NCBI RefSeq assembly: GCF_001907195.1
Contig: NZ_LVWA01000009.1
Span: 124,001-188,000 of the forward strand
Source: Pontibacter flavimaris
GTDB taxonomy: Bacteria > Bacteroidota > Bacteroidia > Cytophagales > Hymenobacteraceae
Length of the DNA: 64,000 bases
Direction: 5' to 3'
Within the stretch, counting starts at the first letter, position 1. Each line of letters starts with the position of its first letter. The notes under the pieces are model-generated. The model did no database searches. It was not told the origin of the DNA and saw only the letters and a program-made list of their open reading frames with translations. The position numbers were made by a program, and so were the translations under genes. Shown in pieces: positions 8,319 through 17,425 of the stretch.

Positions 8319-8504
8319 GTGCCTGCCCCAACTGAATAAGCCTTTGCCAGTTGGTAGGTGAAAGTATGATAGGATGACGTTGATCAGAGCTTACCGCCTC
8401 AGGCAAGCGTGCAGGAAAGCCGCCCTGCGCAAGTATACACCTGCGGAAATTTCCCGCCCTGTACTTTATACTTTAGAGCCTGCCGCACACGTATAGCCAG
8501 CCAC

Positions 8505-8542
8505 AAAAAAAGCGCCCGGGACCGAAGTCACGGGCGCTTTTT
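8505..8542 (-). terminator. Rho-independent terminator of pyk
   Basis: AAAGCGCCCG at 8509-8518 pairs with CGGGCGCTTT at 8531-8540. Read on the minus strand the stem is followed by seven T, just downstream of the pyk stop. The 190 bases between this and the rpsT terminator hold no visible gene. Confidence 0.9.
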
Positions 8543-8562
8543 ATACTTGCCAAGTATAACTG

Positions 8563-9990
8563 TTAGGCGATGCTCAGCTTGATCATGTTGGTGCGCTTCT
8601 GCTCATTTATCGGCATGCTGGCCGTGTTGATGAACACGTCGCCCTTCTGGATGTGCCCCTCTTTAAGCAGCGTTTCCTTGATGTCGGCAATCGTGTTGTC
8701 GGTAGAATCGAACTTGTCGTAGTAGAAGCCGCGCACGCCCCACACCAGGTTCAGGGTGTTCAGCAGGCGGTGGTTCTCCGTAAAGACGAAGATGTGCGCC
8801 TGCGGACGGTACTTGGCCAACTGGAAAGCCGTGTAGCCGGACTTGGTCATGCCGATAATGGCTTTGGCATTCGTGTCGCGGGCCAGGTTGCAGGCGTTGG
8901 CTACCAGGATGTCGCTCAGGAATGTTTCAGAGTTCGGATTTGGCGAGTATACTTTATGAAATCCCTCCTGGTGCTCCTCCACCGTGCGGATGGTGAGCAC
9001 CATGCTCTCGATGGTCTCGATCGGGTAGGCTCCCACGGCAGTCTCTGCGCTCAGCATCAGGCAGTGGGCGCCGTCAATCACAGCGTTGGCTACGTCGTTT
9101 GTCTCGGCACGGGTAGGGCGCGGGTTCACGATCATACTTTCCATCATCTGCGTGGCCACAATCACGGGCTTGGCTGCCATGTTACACTTGTCGATCAGCA
9201 TTTTCTGGATCATCGGCACTCTTTCCATACCTACTTCCACGCCCAGGTCACCGCGCGCCACCATAATAGCGTCTGTTGCCGCAATGATCTCGTCGATGTT
9301 CTCGATGGCCTCCGGCTTCTCAATCTTCGCGATCACGCGGGTATCCTTGCCGCGCTCTCTGATAATACGCTTGATCTCGTGGATGTCCTCCACCTTGCGC
9401 ACAAACGAAAGGGCCACCCACTCCACGTCATTGTCCAGTCCGAAGTGTAGGTCCTCTACGTCTTTCTCTGTTAGAGATGGGGCTGAAACCCTGGAGTTGG
9501 GCAGGTTGATGCCTTTGCGGGGCTTCACGATGCCGCCGTAAATCACCTCCGTCTCTACCTCCAGCTCCTCGTCTGTGGAAATTACCTTTAGTTCAAGTTT
9601 GCCGTCATCCAGCAGGATTGCATCACCTTCTTTCACGTCTTTTGCTAGGCCGGTATAAATAGTTGAGAGCCTGTTTGCGGTGCTCACAGAGCCATCGCAA
9701 ACCAGCTTTACGCGCTGCCCCTCTACGATCTCCACGCTGCCGTTCTCCACTTCTCCCAGTCGGATCTTAGGGCCCTGCAGGTCCTGCACCAGGCAAATGT
9801 TAGTATTGTGCTGGCGGTTGATCTCACGCACGTGCTTAATCACCTGCTGGTGCGCCTCATAGGCGCCGTGGGAGAAATTGAGGCGAAACGCGTTCACGCC
9901 CGTATGCACGAGCGAGAGCAGGCGCTCATACGAATCACTGGCTGGCCCTACGGTGGCCAGAACTTTAGTCTTATTAAATGTAACTTCCAT
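8563..9990 (-). CDS. pyk: pyruvate kinase
   Basis: A 475-residue glycolytic enzyme converting phosphoenolpyruvate and ADP to pyruvate and ATP. Visible family motifs are TKVLATVGPASDSYE at the start, FRLNFSHG, DLQGPKIRLGE, the catalytic IAKIEKPEAIENI (lysine), MVARGDLGVEVG (metal-binding acid) and ATQMMESMI. The C-terminal allosteric domain is present (from about residue 350). It lies 2 bases downstream of the IPExxxVDY-family gene, the conserved order in Bacteroidota, and ends in a strong terminator. Confidence 0.97.
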   Translation of the reverse strand: MEVTFNKTKVLATVGPASDSYERLLSLVHTGVNAFRLNFSHGAYEAHQQVIKHVREINRQHNTNICLVQDLQGPKIRLGEVENGSVEIVEGQRVKLVCDGSVSTANRLSTIYTGLAKDVKEGDAILLDDGKLELKVISTDEELEVETEVIYGGIVKPRKGINLPNSRVSAPSLTEKDVEDLHFGLDNDVEWVALSFVRKVEDIHEIKRIIRERGKDTRVIAKIEKPEAIENIDEIIAATDAIMVARGDLGVEVGMERVPMIQKMLIDKCNMAAKPVIVATQMMESMIVNPRPTRAETNDVANAVIDGAHCLMLSAETAVGAYPIETIESMVLTIRTVEEHQEGFHKVYSPNPNSETFLSDILVANACNLARDTNAKAIIGMTKSGYTAFQLAKYRPQAHIFVFTENHRLLNTLNLVWGVRGFYYDKFDSTDNTIADIKETLLKEGHIQKGDVFINTASMPINEQKRTNMIKLSIA

Positions 9991-9992
9991 AC

Positions 9993-10421
9993 TTAGAAAA
10001 TCAGGTTCTCTTTAAATTTTAAAGTGAGCGGGTCAAACTGTTTCACATACTGCACCAGCGGAGCCTGCAGCAGTTTCCTGACAAGCTCTTGCGGGTGCAG
10101 CTGCTGCATGGCCCCGGTTATTTGCAGCACATAATCATACTCTTTAATGTCTGGCAGTAAAAATGGTTTCCTCAGGGCGGAGCTGCCAAGCGCCCTGTTG
10201 CGGAAAAGCCGCACCTGGTTATGCGCTGTGATACACTGGTAGTTAGCAATCAGCAGGCGCTCCTTCTCCGGCAGGTCGTAACACAGGTCCTTTTGCTTTT
10301 TCAGGCGCAGGTCCAGCAGCCTGTTGAGCGCCCAGGCTAACTTATAGTCTTTTACTGACGTAACCAAGCCGTATAAGTCAAAGCTATAGTCATACTCTAT
10401 CTGCAGGCGGTGCGTTTTCAT
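9993..10421 (-). CDS. IPExxxVDY-family protein
   Basis: A 142-residue protein of a Bacteroidota-specific family named for its central motif, here LPDIKEYDYVLQI (about residues 87-100). The gene is regularly found between pyk and the acpP-fabF-rnc block, as here. It has no signal peptide or membrane helix and no known activity. It is immediately upstream of pyk and probably cotranscribed with it; it diverges from acpP. Confidence 0.85.
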   Translation of the reverse strand: MKTHRLQIEYDYSFDLYGLVTSVKDYKLAWALNRLLDLRLKKQKDLCYDLPEKERLLIANYQCITAHNQVRLFRNRALGSSALRKPFLLPDIKEYDYVLQITGAMQQLHPQELVRKLLQAPLVQYVKQFDPLTLKFKENLIF

Positions 10422-10515
10422 GCTTTCTGATCGAAACGCTAAAATAAGAACCTCTGCCTGGAAAAGGGAGCGTAAGGTATAAAACTTTTGTTACGCTGCG
10501 AATAGAGTAATTTTT

Positions 10516-10547
10516 TTTGACATTGTCTGTTAAAAGCTATTTCTTTG
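10516..10547 (+). promoter_or_regulatory. acpP promoter
   Basis: TTTG at 10516-10519, 20-base spacer, TTTCTTTG at 10540-10547 (one mismatch to TAnnTTTG). It lies 29 bases before the acpP start codon, the expected place. Confidence 0.65.
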
Positions 10548-10575
10548 CACAGTGTTTTAATTAACTATAAGAAAA

Positions 10576-10812
10576 ATGTCAGAAATCGCAGAAAAAGTAA
10601 AAGCTATCATCATCGATAAGCTTGGTGTTGAAGAGTCAGAGGTTACTCCGGAGGCTAGCTTCACTAACGACCTTGGCGCCGACTCACTGGATACCGTTGA
10701 GCTTATCATGGAATTCGAGAAAGAGTTCAACGTATCCATCCCGGATGATCAGGCTGAGAACATCGCTACTGTAGGGCAGGCTGTAAGCTACCTGGAAGAG
10801 CACGCGAAGTAA
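10576..10812 (+). CDS. acpP: acyl carrier protein
   Basis: A 78-residue acidic carrier of growing acyl chains in type II fatty-acid synthesis. The phosphopantetheine site is serine 37 in [12 protein letters not shown]. The remaining sequence ([17 protein letters not shown]) matches helices II-III of AcpP. It precedes fabF and rnc in a conserved operon. Confidence 0.97.
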   Translation: MSEIAEKVKAIIIDKLGVEESEVTPEASFTNDLGADSLDTVELIMEFEKEFNVSIPDDQAENIATVGQAVSYLEEHAK

Positions 10813-10869
10813 TATACCTCCCCTTAGTTTATCAAGAATTTCTACTATCTATCCCTCTACTAACAGCTT

Positions 10870-12123
10870 ATGGAGCTTAAGAGAGTCGTAGTTACTGGGC
10901 TAGGCGCACTCACGCCACTTGGCAGCACCGTTCCGGAGTACTGGAACGGGCTGATCAATGGCGTGAGTGGCGCTGCACCTATCACACGCTTTGATGCGAG
11001 TAAGTTTAAGACCCAGTTTGCCTGTGAGGTAAAAGGATACGACCCGGAAAATTACTTTGACCGGAAAGAGGCCCGCAAAATGGACCTGTTTTCCCAGTTT
11101 GCCGTTGTGGCGGCCGACCAGGCCGTGGCTGACGCAAACCTGGTTGAGGGAACCTATGATCCTGACCGTGTGGGAGTGATCTGGGGCTCCGGCATCGGGG
11201 GCTTGCGCACCTTCCAGGAGGAGTGCGTGAACTTTGCCAACGGTGACGGCACGCCGCGCTTCAACCCATTCTTCATCCCGAAGATGATCGCCGACATCAG
11301 TGCCGGCCACATCTCCATCAAGCATGGCTTCCGCGGGCCTAACTTCGTTACCGTTTCTGCCTGCGCCTCCGCCACAAACGCCATCATCGACTCGTTCAAC
11401 TATATCCGCCTGGGTATGGCCGACGCGATCGTGACGGGTGGTTCTGAGGCCGCCGTAACAGAGGCTGGTATCGGTGGTTTTAACGCCCTGAAAGCGCTTT
11501 CTGAGCGCAACGACTCCCCGGAGACCGCTTCGCGCCCCTTTGACAAAGACCGCGATGGCTTTGTGCTGGGCGAGGGTGCCGGTGCCCTGATTCTGGAGGA
11601 GTACGAGCACGCCAAAGCGCGTGGCGCCAAAATCTACGCCGAGGTAATCGGTGGCGGCATGTCTGCCGACGCCTACCACATCACGGCTCCTCACCCGGAG
11701 GGCCTGGGCGCACTCAACGTGATGAAAAACGTGTTGCGCGACGCCAACATCAAGCCGGAGGAAGTGGATTACATTAACGTGCACGGTACCTCCACGCCAC
11801 TTGGCGACATCAGCGAGGTGAAGGCGATCCAGACGGTATTCGGCGACCACGCCTATAACCTGAACATCAGCTCCACCAAGTCCATGACGGGCCACCTGTT
11901 GGGCGCTGCCGGTGCCATTGAGGCCATCGCCTCGATCATGGCTGTTCGTCACAACATCGTGCCACCGACCATCAACCACTTCACCGATGACGACAGCTTC
12001 GATGCCCGCCTGAACTTTACGTTCAACAAGGCGCAGGAGCGTGAGGTGAAGGTGGCCATGAGCAATACCTTTGGTTTCGGTGGACATAATACCTCTGTTA
12101 TATTCCGTCAATACAACGATTAG
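10870..12123 (+). CDS. fabF: 3-oxoacyl-[acyl-carrier-protein] synthase II
   Basis: A 417-residue condensing enzyme that extends acyl-ACP with malonyl-ACP. The opening RVVVTGLGALTPLGSTVPEY is characteristic. The catalytic cysteine is in TVSACASATNAI (about residue 165); the two histidines are in NVHGTSTPLGD (about 305) and KSMTGHLLGAAGA (about 340). The C-terminal NTFGFGGHN loop is intact. It is 57 bases after acpP and its stop codon shares a base with the GTG start of rnc, so the three are translated as a unit. Confidence 0.97.
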   Translation: MELKRVVVTGLGALTPLGSTVPEYWNGLINGVSGAAPITRFDASKFKTQFACEVKGYDPENYFDRKEARKMDLFSQFAVVAADQAVADANLVEGTYDPDRVGVIWGSGIGGLRTFQEECVNFANGDGTPRFNPFFIPKMIADISAGHISIKHGFRGPNFVTVSACASATNAIIDSFNYIRLGMADAIVTGGSEAAVTEAGIGGFNALKALSERNDSPETASRPFDKDRDGFVLGEGAGALILEEYEHAKARGAKIYAEVIGGGMSADAYHITAPHPEGLGALNVMKNVLRDANIKPEEVDYINVHGTSTPLGDISEVKAIQTVFGDHAYNLNISSTKSMTGHLLGAAGAIEAIASIMAVRHNIVPPTINHFTDDDSFDARLNFTFNKAQEREVKVAMSNTFGFGGHNTSVIFRQYND

Positions 12124-12863
12124 TGTTTGGGCCTTTTAAACCAGTTCGGCGCGCTTACCACAGGTTTTTTAATAGTGATAAGGGATTAGTACGCTCGCTC
12201 GCTGGTATTATTGGCAGTACACCCGATAACCTGCGGCTCTATAAGCTTGCCCTGACCCACACGTCCTTTGCCCGCCAGACCTCGGCCGGCAAGCACGAAA
12301 CCAACGAGCGCCTGGAGTTCCTGGGCGATGCGGTGCTGGGTGCCGTGGTGGCCGAGCTGCTGTTCAAGAAGTTTCCGTACGAGGACGAGGGTTTTCTGAC
12401 GGAGATACGCTCGCGCATCGTAAACCGGGAGTCGCTGAACCACATTGCCCTCAAGATCGGCTTGAACCTGCTGGTAAAGGTGGATAACTCCGGCCACAGC
12501 ATGCGCCACAAGTCGGTGAACGGAAATGCGCTGGAGGCGCTGGTAGGCGCTATCTACCTGGACAAGGGCTATAACACCACCCGCCAGTTTATACTTGCCA
12601 AGCTGGTGAAGCCGCACGTAGACCTGCACCAGCTGGTGAACACCACGGCCAACTTCAAGAGCAAGCTGATCGAGTGGGCGCAGAGCCAGAACCTGGAGAT
12701 CCGTTTCGACATCATCAAGCGCAAGCAGCAGGGCAACACCACCGAGTTCACCTCCGAAGTATACATCGACGAAAAGCCGATCGCCATTGGCGTAGGCCTC
12801 TCCAAGAAAAAAGCTGACCAGGCCGCTGCCGAGAAAGGCCTGGATTTCCTCAACATCACGTAA
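12123..12863 (+). CDS. rnc: ribonuclease III
   Basis: A 246-residue double-strand-specific endoribonuclease for rRNA and mRNA processing. The signature ERLEFLGDAVLGAVVAELLF lies near residue 55. A second acidic site is in GNALEALVGAIYLDKGY (about 130-145). A C-terminal dsRNA-binding domain covers about residues 170-246 and ends in KKKADQAAAEKGLDFL. The start is GTG at 12123, overlapping the fabF stop by one base. Confidence 0.96.
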   Translation: MFGPFKPVRRAYHRFFNSDKGLVRSLAGIIGSTPDNLRLYKLALTHTSFARQTSAGKHETNERLEFLGDAVLGAVVAELLFKKFPYEDEGFLTEIRSRIVNRESLNHIALKIGLNLLVKVDNSGHSMRHKSVNGNALEALVGAIYLDKGYNTTRQFILAKLVKPHVDLHQLVNTTANFKSKLIEWAQSQNLEIRFDIIKRKQQGNTTEFTSEVYIDEKPIAIGVGLSKKKADQAAAEKGLDFLNIT

Positions 12864-13025
12864 TCATACTTGTAGGATTGTAACCAGTGGGCCGGGAAGT
12901 ATACTTCGCGGCCTTTTTGCTTTGTGCCTCTACTTGTTTTTCACGCAGGTTTCCCGGCGAGCAGCCATTTAACAATACAGCAATTAAACTTAACTTGCCT
13001 CCATATACATGCGTTATAATCACCT

Positions 13026-14912
13026 ATGGAAGAAACAAGACTAAGGCTGGCAGCGGCCGCCCTGAACCAGACCCCTATGGATTGGGAAGGCAACCTGCAG
13101 CACATAAGAACCGCCATTGCGGAGGCAAAACAAAACAACACCCACATCCTGCTGTTGCCTGAGCTGTGCATTACCGGCTACGGCTGCGAAGACCTGTTCC
13201 TGAGTCCCTGGGTAGCAGAAGAGGCCTTCGGAAAGCTACTGGAGGTAAAGGAGTGGTGCGATGGGATAACCGTGGCAGTTGGCTTGCCGATCTTTCTGAA
13301 CAAGCAAGTATATAACACGGCCTGCGTCATCAAAAACAGGGAGATCGTTGGGTTTACGGCCAAGCAGTTTCTGGCCAACGATGGCGTGCACTACGAGCCG
13401 CGCTGGTTCACCCCCTGGCCCGCCAACGAGGTGCAGGAGTTCGAGATGCAGGGGCAGAAGTATAAAATAGGCGATATCATCTATGAGGAGCAGGGCGTAA
13501 AGTATGCCTTCGAGATCTGTGAGGATGCCTGGCGGCCGAACCGTCCGGCGGAACGCCACATGCCCAAGGGGGTGCAGCTTATACTTAACCCGAGCGCCAG
13601 CCACTTTGCCCTGAGCAAGACCGATGTGCGCCACAGGCTGGTGGTGGATGCCTCCAAGAAGTACCGGTGCGCCTATGTGTACGCCAACCTGCTGGGCAAC
13701 GAGTCGGGGAAGATGATCTATGATGGCGAGGTGCTGATCGCGCAGAACGGCAAGCTGATCCGCCGCAATGATTTGCTCTGCTTCAAGGATGTGGACCTGG
13801 AGATTGCCGAAGTATGCTTCTCTGATAAACCGGCTATCACGGAGGTGATCGAGTACCTGCCGCCCATCGATGAGAACAAGGAACTGATCGCTGCGCTGAG
13901 CCTGGCCCTGTTCGACTACATGCGCAAGAGCCGCAGCCGTGGCTTTGTGCTGTCGCTGAGCGGCGGGGCGGATTCCTCTTTATGTGCCGTGGCGGTGGCC
14001 GAGATGGTGCGCCGCGGGGTGGAAAGCATCGGCCTGGAGGCGTTTGTGGAGAAGGCGCTGCTTTTCTCGGGAGAGGACAAGGCCCGGTTCCGGCAGCTGC
14101 CGCAGGAGGAGGCCCGCAAGGCCATTGTGGGCAAACTGCTGACCTGCGCCTACCAGGGCACCATCAACTCCTCCGACGACACTTATACTTCCGCCAAAGA
14201 GCTGGCCGACTCCATTGGGGCTACGTTCTATAACTGGACGATCGATGAGGAGGTGCAGGGTTATACTTCCAAGGTGGAGCAGGCGCTGGGCCGCCCGCTT
14301 ACCTGGCAGCAGGACGACGTGACGCTGCAGAACATACAGGCCCGGGTGCGCGCCCCCGCCATCTGGATGCTGGCCAACATAAAGTATGCGCTGCTGATGG
14401 CCACCTCCAACCGCAGCGAGGCCTCGGTGGGTTACGCCACCATGGATGGCGACACGGCCGGCAGCATCTCCCCGATCGCGGGCATCGACAAGTCCTTCAT
14501 CCGGCAGTTTCTGGTGTGGGCGCAGCTGGAACTGGGCTATATCGGTTTGCAGTACGTGAACAACCTGCAGCCAAGCGCGGAGCTGCGGCCACAGGAGCAG
14601 GTGCAGACCGACGAGAAGGACCTGATGCCCTACGAGGTGCTGAACATGATCGAGCGCCTGGCCTTCTACGACCGCTGCTCGCCGGAGCAGGTATACGACA
14701 TCCTGCTGGAGCGGCAGGTGGGCGCACCGGAGCAGCTGAAGGCCTGGATCACGAAGTTCTACAGCCTCTGGAGCCGCAACCAGTGGAAGCGCGAACGCTA
14801 CGCCCCGGCCTTCCACCTCGACGATTACAACGTGGACCCCCGCAGCTGGCTGCGCTTCCCGATCCTGAGCGGCGGCTTTAAAGAGGAGCTGCAGCGGGTG
14901 CAGGGGAAATGA
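13026..14912 (+). CDS. nadE: glutamine-dependent NAD+ synthetase
   Basis: A 628-residue two-domain enzyme making NAD from deamido-NAD using glutamine. The N-terminal nitrilase-like amidohydrolase (about residues 1-285) has its glutamate in LLPELCITGYGCEDLF and its cysteine in YAFEICEDAW. The C-terminal synthetase (from about 300) has the ATP pyrophosphatase loop LSLSGGADSSLCAV. The channel for ammonia explains the fusion. The length fits the long nadE2 class found in Bacteroidota. The gene is monocistronic with its own terminator. Confidence 0.96.
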   Translation: MEETRLRLAAAALNQTPMDWEGNLQHIRTAIAEAKQNNTHILLLPELCITGYGCEDLFLSPWVAEEAFGKLLEVKEWCDGITVAVGLPIFLNKQVYNTACVIKNREIVGFTAKQFLANDGVHYEPRWFTPWPANEVQEFEMQGQKYKIGDIIYEEQGVKYAFEICEDAWRPNRPAERHMPKGVQLILNPSASHFALSKTDVRHRLVVDASKKYRCAYVYANLLGNESGKMIYDGEVLIAQNGKLIRRNDLLCFKDVDLEIAEVCFSDKPAITEVIEYLPPIDENKELIAALSLALFDYMRKSRSRGFVLSLSGGADSSLCAVAVAEMVRRGVESIGLEAFVEKALLFSGEDKARFRQLPQEEARKAIVGKLLTCAYQGTINSSDDTYTSAKELADSIGATFYNWTIDEEVQGYTSKVEQALGRPLTWQQDDVTLQNIQARVRAPAIWMLANIKYALLMATSNRSEASVGYATMDGDTAGSISPIAGIDKSFIRQFLVWAQLELGYIGLQYVNNLQPSAELRPQEQVQTDEKDLMPYEVLNMIERLAFYDRCSPEQVYDILLERQVGAPEQLKAWITKFYSLWSRNQWKRERYAPAFHLDDYNVDPRSWLRFPILSGGFKEELQRVQGK

Positions 14913-14938
14913 AGTATAAAATGCATGGATAAAGACAG

Positions 14939-14970
14939 AAGGCGTTGCCACACCAGGCAGCGCCTTTTTT
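14939..14970 (+). terminator. Rho-independent terminator of nadE
   Basis: GGCGTTGCC at 14941-14949 pairs with GGCAGCGCC at 14956-14964 (one G-T pair), followed by six T. Confidence 0.88.
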
Positions 14971-15026
14971 ATACTTCACCTGTAGCTCGTCTGCCTGGCG
15001 CAGGCAAGATGCGTGGCGCGTTCCGT

Positions 15027-15056
15027 TTTGTCGGTGGCTGATTTATTCTAACTTTG
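15027..15056 (+). promoter_or_regulatory. lgt promoter
   Basis: TTTG at 15027-15030, 18-base spacer, TAACTTTG at 15049-15056. The lgt start is 19 bases further on. Confidence 0.7.
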
Positions 15057-15074
15057 TAGGATAACACCACCCTT

Positions 15075-15914
15075 ATGAGCTTACTGAACTACATAACCTG
15101 GAACGTTGACCCGGAGATCTTCCACATAGGCCCCCTGAGCATCCGTTGGTACGGCCTGCTGTTCGCGCTGGGCTTTATCATCGGGCAACGCATCCTGACC
15201 AAAATATACGTGGCTGAGGGCCGCACCGAGGGCGATGTGGACGTGATCACCATTTACATGATCATCGGAACCGTAGTGGGCGCGCGCCTGGGCCATACTT
15301 TGTTTTACTCCCCGGAGTATTACCTGAGCAACCCCATTGAGATCCTGAAGATCTGGGAAGGTGGGCTGGCCAGCCACGGTGCCACCATTGGTATCCTGTT
15401 GGCCCTTTGGCTGTTCAGCCGCAAGTATAAATTCGACTACATGTGGGTGCTGGACCGCATCGTGATCGTGGTGGCGCTGGGCGGTGCCCTCATCCGACTG
15501 GGCAACCTGATGAACTCGGAGATCTTCGGCCACCCGACCAACCTGCCGTGGGGCTTCATTTTCCTGCGGCAAAACGAGTACTCGCATGTGCCGCGCCACC
15601 CCACGCAGCTGTATGAGTCGCTGAGCGTGTTCCTGCTGTTTGTGCTGCTTTACTGGCTCTGGAAGAAGTATAAAGAAGCGCTGCCAAAGGGCCTGCTGTT
15701 CGGCATTTTCGTGACGGCACTGTTCACTTTCCGCTTCCTGGTAGAGTTCCTGAAGGAGAACCAGGTGGAGAAAGAGGCAAGCATGGCTCTGAACATCGGC
15801 CAGCTGCTGAGCATCCCGCTGATCATCATTGGCTTGTTTATACTTTTTAAAGTATGGCAGAACCCCAAACCAGCCCTGCCCGGTGGCAGGCTGAAGGAAG
15901 GCCACAAAGTATAG
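15075..15914 (+). CDS. lgt: prolipoprotein diacylglyceryl transferase
   Basis: A 279-residue inner-membrane enzyme that attaches diacylglycerol from phosphatidylglycerol to the lipobox cysteine of prolipoproteins; this window alone encodes several such substrates. Motifs visible are IRWYGLLFALGFIIG, WEGGLASHGATIGI, the Lgt signature around RLGNLMNSEIFGHPTNLPWG, and PRHPTQLYESL. About seven membrane helices are evident. Length is normal and a strong terminator follows. Confidence 0.96.
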   Translation: MSLLNYITWNVDPEIFHIGPLSIRWYGLLFALGFIIGQRILTKIYVAEGRTEGDVDVITIYMIIGTVVGARLGHTLFYSPEYYLSNPIEILKIWEGGLASHGATIGILLALWLFSRKYKFDYMWVLDRIVIVVALGGALIRLGNLMNSEIFGHPTNLPWGFIFLRQNEYSHVPRHPTQLYESLSVFLLFVLLYWLWKKYKEALPKGLLFGIFVTALFTFRFLVEFLKENQVEKEASMALNIGQLLSIPLIIIGLFILFKVWQNPKPALPGGRLKEGHKV

Positions 15915-15937
15915 TTAAGTATAAAACGCATCAAGAG

Positions 15938-15979
15938 AAAACCTCCCCGCAGGCTAAGCACAAGCGGGGAGGTTTTTTT
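15938..15979 (+). terminator. Rho-independent terminator of lgt
   Basis: AACCTCCCCGC (15940-15950) pairs with GCGGGGAGGTT (15964-15974), followed by T. A-rich bases on the other side would also serve the convergent gene ending at 15989. Confidence 0.93.
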
Positions 15980-15988
15980 GTGGCCAGG

Positions 15989-16831
15989 TTACAAAGTATA
16001 ACGGTACAAATCGCCGCCCTCGCTGGTGATGATCAGCACTCCCTCGTCCTCAAAGGCCACGGCTTCCGTCTGCCCCGTGCCTTTCAGCGGCCGTTTTTCA
16101 TACTTCCCTTCATAGAATTTCTCTACGCTGCCAAAGTCGCTGAAAAGGTGCAGTTCCCCCTCGCTTAGCAGTGCCACAGTTTCCTGGTCTGGGCTGATGG
16201 CGGCTCCTGTAACCTGTGCTTTTAACGGATGGCTGCCGATGAGCCGGGCCTGGTAGGTGCCTTCTTCGTCGGGGAGTTGGTATACTTTGGCGGTCTGCCC
16301 GCGGCCGCGGTCCTTGGAGATGATGTAGAGGTTGCCGTCGCTCCAGAAAAGGGCCTCGGAGTCGAAGTTGCGGTCTTTTTTCGGGGGCGGAAACTCCTTC
16401 TGGTCCTCATACTTGAAGCGGATGGCCTGCACCTGCCCCGGCTGCTCCGGATTTACCCGGTACACGGCCAGCTCGCGGCGCTTGTTGCTGTTGTTGCCCG
16501 TGTCGGCTATGTAGATGTTGCCCTCCGGGTCCTGCGCCAGGTCCTCCCAGTCCACGTTCGGGAGCTCTAGCCGGATGGTTTCCTGCAGCTTGCCCTGCGC
16601 GTCGATCCGGTACAGGTTGGGGCTGTTGCCGGCGTCATTGTGGGTCAGGTACTCCCCTTTAGCCAGCACCGCCAGACCCGAGCTCTCGCTTACCTCTGCG
16701 GGCAGCGAGGCCAGGTGCTGCAGGCCGGTGGGCGCTGCGGGCGCCTCCCCCGAAAAAGTATCCCGGAAAAAATATGCCCCCAGCCCAATGATCGCCAGGA
16801 AAATCGCCGTAATCAGAATCAGTAGCTTCAT
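15989..16831 (-). CDS. membrane-anchored beta-propeller protein (SdiA-regulated-like)
   Basis: A 280-residue protein with one N-terminal hydrophobic helix (about 1-22) acting as uncleaved anchor or signal. The rest is a periplasmic beta-propeller with repeated motifs such as SESSGLAVL, WEDLAQDPEGNIYIADTGNN, NFDSEALFWSDGNLYIISKD and QTEAVAFEDEGVLIITSE. The pattern resembles the SdiA-regulated or NHL-type propellers. No catalytic residues are evident, and its role is unknown. It converges on lgt across a shared terminator. Confidence 0.75.
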   Translation of the reverse strand: MKLLILITAIFLAIIGLGAYFFRDTFSGEAPAAPTGLQHLASLPAEVSESSGLAVLAKGEYLTHNDAGNSPNLYRIDAQGKLQETIRLELPNVDWEDLAQDPEGNIYIADTGNNSNKRRELAVYRVNPEQPGQVQAIRFKYEDQKEFPPPKKDRNFDSEALFWSDGNLYIISKDRGRGQTAKVYQLPDEEGTYQARLIGSHPLKAQVTGAAISPDQETVALLSEGELHLFSDFGSVEKFYEGKYEKRPLKGTGQTEAVAFEDEGVLIITSEGGDLYRYTL

Positions 16832-16952
16832 GTAGTGTAGTATAGTGCTAGTATAAACGAGAAGCGCCGGAACGCGTTAAGCCTAAAAAGTATAAAAGCG
16901 ACGGTATTTTGCTGCCGCTGTTTATACTTGCCCTTTACGTTAGCAGAAAAAG

Positions 16953-17351
16953 ATGGACATCAAGAAGATAAAGGAGACCTGCCTGTACGTGCGGGACCTG
17001 GCGGCGAGCAAAGACTTTTACCACCACCGGCTCGGCTTCCCGGTGATAGGCGAGGTGGCGGGGCGGCACGTGTTTTTCCGGGTGGGGGAGTCGGTGCTGC
17101 TGTGCTTTAACCCGGAGGCCTCTAAGGTAAGCAAGAAACTGCCGCCGCACTTTGGCTCCGGCCAGCTGCACCTGGCCTTTGAGGTGGAGAAGGAGCAGTA
17201 TGACGCATGGAAACAGCAGGTGCAGGACCTCGGCATCGCCATCGAGCAGGAGTATGACTGGGGCGGCGGCTTCCTGTCGTTCTACTTCCGCGACCCGGAC
17301 GAGCACCTGCTGGAGGTGGTGATGACGGGGATGTGGGAGCGGGGCGGGTGA
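16953..17351 (+). CDS. VOC-family (glyoxalase/bleomycin resistance-like) protein
   Basis: A 132-residue small protein with the two beta-alpha-beta-beta-beta modules of the vicinal oxygen chelate fold. It opens IKETCLYVRDLAASKDFYHH; the second module starts GQLHLAFEVEKEQYDAW, and the final metal ligand is in DPDEHLLEVV. The substrate is not predictable: glyoxalase, fosfomycin-resistance and dioxygenase activities share this fold. It is 74 bases upstream of the histidine kinase gene. Confidence 0.85.
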   Translation: MDIKKIKETCLYVRDLAASKDFYHHRLGFPVIGEVAGRHVFFRVGESVLLCFNPEASKVSKKLPPHFGSGQLHLAFEVEKEQYDAWKQQVQDLGIAIEQEYDWGGGFLSFYFRDPDEHLLEVVMTGMWERGG

Positions 17352-17425
17352 GGCCCTGGTCGTTCCGTGTTGGAACGGAGAGTGTATATTGGGTGTTTTT
17401 CCTTTAGATTTTTTTAGCTAATTTA

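Noticed and set aside
12887..13162. 91-codon plus-strand ORF ahead of nadE
   Set aside because: Overlaps the nadE start in another frame and shows no coding pattern; nadE from 13026 is clear.
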